Shown: positions 6,306-7,373 of the stretch, one piece after another
Layout of the letters: every line of letters starts with the position of its first letter
Position numbering within the stretch: position 1 is the stretch's first letter
Source of the DNA: UBA9732 sp031935845
Lineage (GTDB): Bacteria > Spirochaetota > Spirochaetia > Sphaerochaetales > Sphaerochaetaceae
Direction: 5' to 3'
Assembly: GCA_031935845.1 (NCBI GenBank)
Contig: JAJBWA010000128.1
Location: 1 to 7,373, forward strand
Length of the DNA stretch: 7,373 nt
Made by a program: the position numbers and the translations under genes
Notes under the pieces: generated by a model
Database searches by the model: none
What the model was told of the DNA's origin: nothing
What the model saw: only the letters and a program-made list of their open reading frames with translations

Positions 6306-7373
6306 ATGCAGAAAGGTTTGCAGAAGGACATCACGCTCAGGCTCCCGCCGCACAAGGCCTATGACGAGCTGCAGCTGCGCAAGGCGCTCGGAATCTCCGG
6401 TTCCGACACCTTCGTCATACTCAGGAGGTCGGTGGATGCCCGCAGGCGCGACATAATGATAGACCTTGTCTGCCGCATCAATCCCCAAAGCCCTGTTGCA
6501 GAGCCGATCGAGATGAAGGATGCATCATCTGCATCAGCTCAGGCGGTTATAGTCGGCAGCGGTGCGGCAGGCCTTTTTGCCGCCATGACATTGCTCGAGC
6601 ACGGAATCAGACCCATAGTCCTGGAGCGCGGCAAGGATGTCCATGCACGCCGTGTTGACATAGCAAAGATCTCCACGCAGGACATGGTGGACTCCGATTC
6701 CAACTACAGCTTCGGTGAAGGCGGCGCCGGCACGTATTCCGACGGAAAGCTTTATACACGGAGCAAGAAAAGGGGAGAGAACTCCAAGGTCCTGGGCACC
6801 TTCGTGCGTTACGGAGCATCCGACGACATCCTCTGCGATGCCCATCCGCACATCGGCACCGACAGGCTTCCCAAGATAATAGAGAACATCCGCAACGCCA
6901 TCATAAGCCACGGAGGATACGTGCGCTTCCGCACCAAGGTCACATCCCTTGTGCTTGACGGCGGCCGCTGCGTGGGAGTCAGGGCAGTCGATCTTTCCAC
7001 GGGGGAGGAGCTTTCCTTCGACGGGCCCGTGATTCTTGCCGTGGGCAACGCCGCGCGCGATACTTTCCGGATGCTTGCCGGTCTTGATGTGGCCATGGAA
7101 GCCAAGAGTCTTGCCATGGGCGTGCGCCTTGAGCATCCGCAGCATCTGATAGACCAGATCCAGTACCACAACCCGGCAGGCAGGGGGCAGTTCCTTCCTG
7201 CTGCTGAATATACGTTCACGACACAGGTGGATGTGGACGGCAGGCGCGCAGGCGTCTACTCGTTCTGCATGTGCCCGGGAGGTTTCGTGGTTCCGGCGGC
7301 ATCGGACGCCAACCAGGTGGTTGTCAACCGAATGTCTCCTGGCAACCGCGGCTCCAAGTGGGCCAACAGCGGC
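6306..7373 (+). CDS. FAD-dependent dehydrogenase, COG2509 type (3' end cut off)
   Basis: An open frame of 356 codons with no stop, running off the right edge. It resembles the uncharacterised FAD-dependent dehydrogenases of COG2509, usually some 460-540 residues, so roughly the last quarter is missing. Residues 8-60 form the N-terminal domain typical of that family, with RRSVDARRR at 40-48. The FAD-binding Rossmann motif VIVGSGAAGL is at 81-90 (GxGxxG 84-89), followed by the ribose-binding ERG at 107-109. The family signature F-G-E-G-G-A-G-T-Y-S-D-G-K-L is at 136-149, an ILAVGNAARD second flavin-contact region lies near 243-252, and CMCPGG is at 321-326. Substrate and role are not established for the family. 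The ATG at 6306 is chosen because an in-frame TAG (6294-6296) blocks extension and the family's N-terminal domain begins right after it. TTG at 6318 is an alternative. No well-spaced Shine-Dalgarno precedes either. It is cytoplasmic, with no signal peptide, and divergent from uup. Confidence 0.92.
   Translation, partial: MQKGLQKDITLRLPPHKAYDELQLRKALGISGSDTFVILRRSVDARRRDIMIDLVCRINPQSPVAEPIEMKDASSASAQAVIVGSGAAGLFAAMTLLEHGIRPIVLERGKDVHARRVDIAKISTQDMVDSDSNYSFGEGGAGTYSDGKLYTRSKKRGENSKVLGTFVRYGASDDILCDAHPHIGTDRLPKIIENIRNAIISHGGYVRFRTKVTSLVLDGGRCVGVRAVDLSTGEELSFDGPVILAVGNAARDTFRMLAGLDVAMEAKSLAMGVRLEHPQHLIDQIQYHNPAGRGQFLPAAEYTFTTQVDVDGRRAGVYSFCMCPGGFVVPAASDANQVVVNRMSPGNRGSKWANSG

Noticed and set aside
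6534..7169. Minus-strand open frame of 211 codons at the right end
   Set aside because: The plus strand here carries clear FAD-binding and COG2509 signatures with an unbroken frame to the edge. The minus frame is its shadow.

Overview
The window (GC roughly mid-50s by eye) holds five protein-coding genes packed closely together. The first and last are cut by the window edges. I see no RNA genes, insertion sequences, phage genes or CRISPR arrays. A lipoprotein-type gene, a Gram-negative-style secreted and probable outer-membrane protein, and a membrane c-di-GMP phosphodiesterase together point to a diderm bacterium. The style of the signal peptides and of the 7TM-EAL protein makes a host-associated spirochaete (Treponema or Sphaerochaeta-like) my best guess, but this is inference and not proven by any single marker.

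Layout. (1) Positions 1-1187 (+): 3' part of a gene for a probable lipoprotein of unknown function. Its two domains are joined by a long Gly/Ser/Gln linker made of GGGGSQ repeats. (2) 1198-2412 (+): a secreted protein of 404 aa, likely an outer-membrane beta-barrel, coupled to the lipoprotein gene by a ribosome binding site that overlaps the upstream stop codon. (3) 2413-2518: an AT-rich gap holding a good sigma70-type promoter with an extended -10. (4) 2519-4420 (+): a 7TM protein with a decayed GGDEF-like domain and a complete EAL domain. (5) 4433-6247 (-): an ABC-F ATPase of the Uup type, convergent with the EAL gene. (6) 6248-6305: a short divergent intergenic region with a perfect 6+3+6 palindrome and weak promoter signals close to both start codons. 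(7) 6306-7373 (+): an FAD-dependent dehydrogenase of the COG2509 type, running off the right edge.

How they relate. Genes 1 and 2 look like one envelope operon and are the only pair with a strong case for working together. The EAL protein has its own promoter and is a stand-alone signalling gene. Uup and the FAD enzyme are ordinary cytoplasmic genes that share a divergent control region. The least explained content is the lipoprotein/barrel pair with its natural GGGGSQ linker. I found no convincing evidence of a new multi-gene defence or mobile system here.
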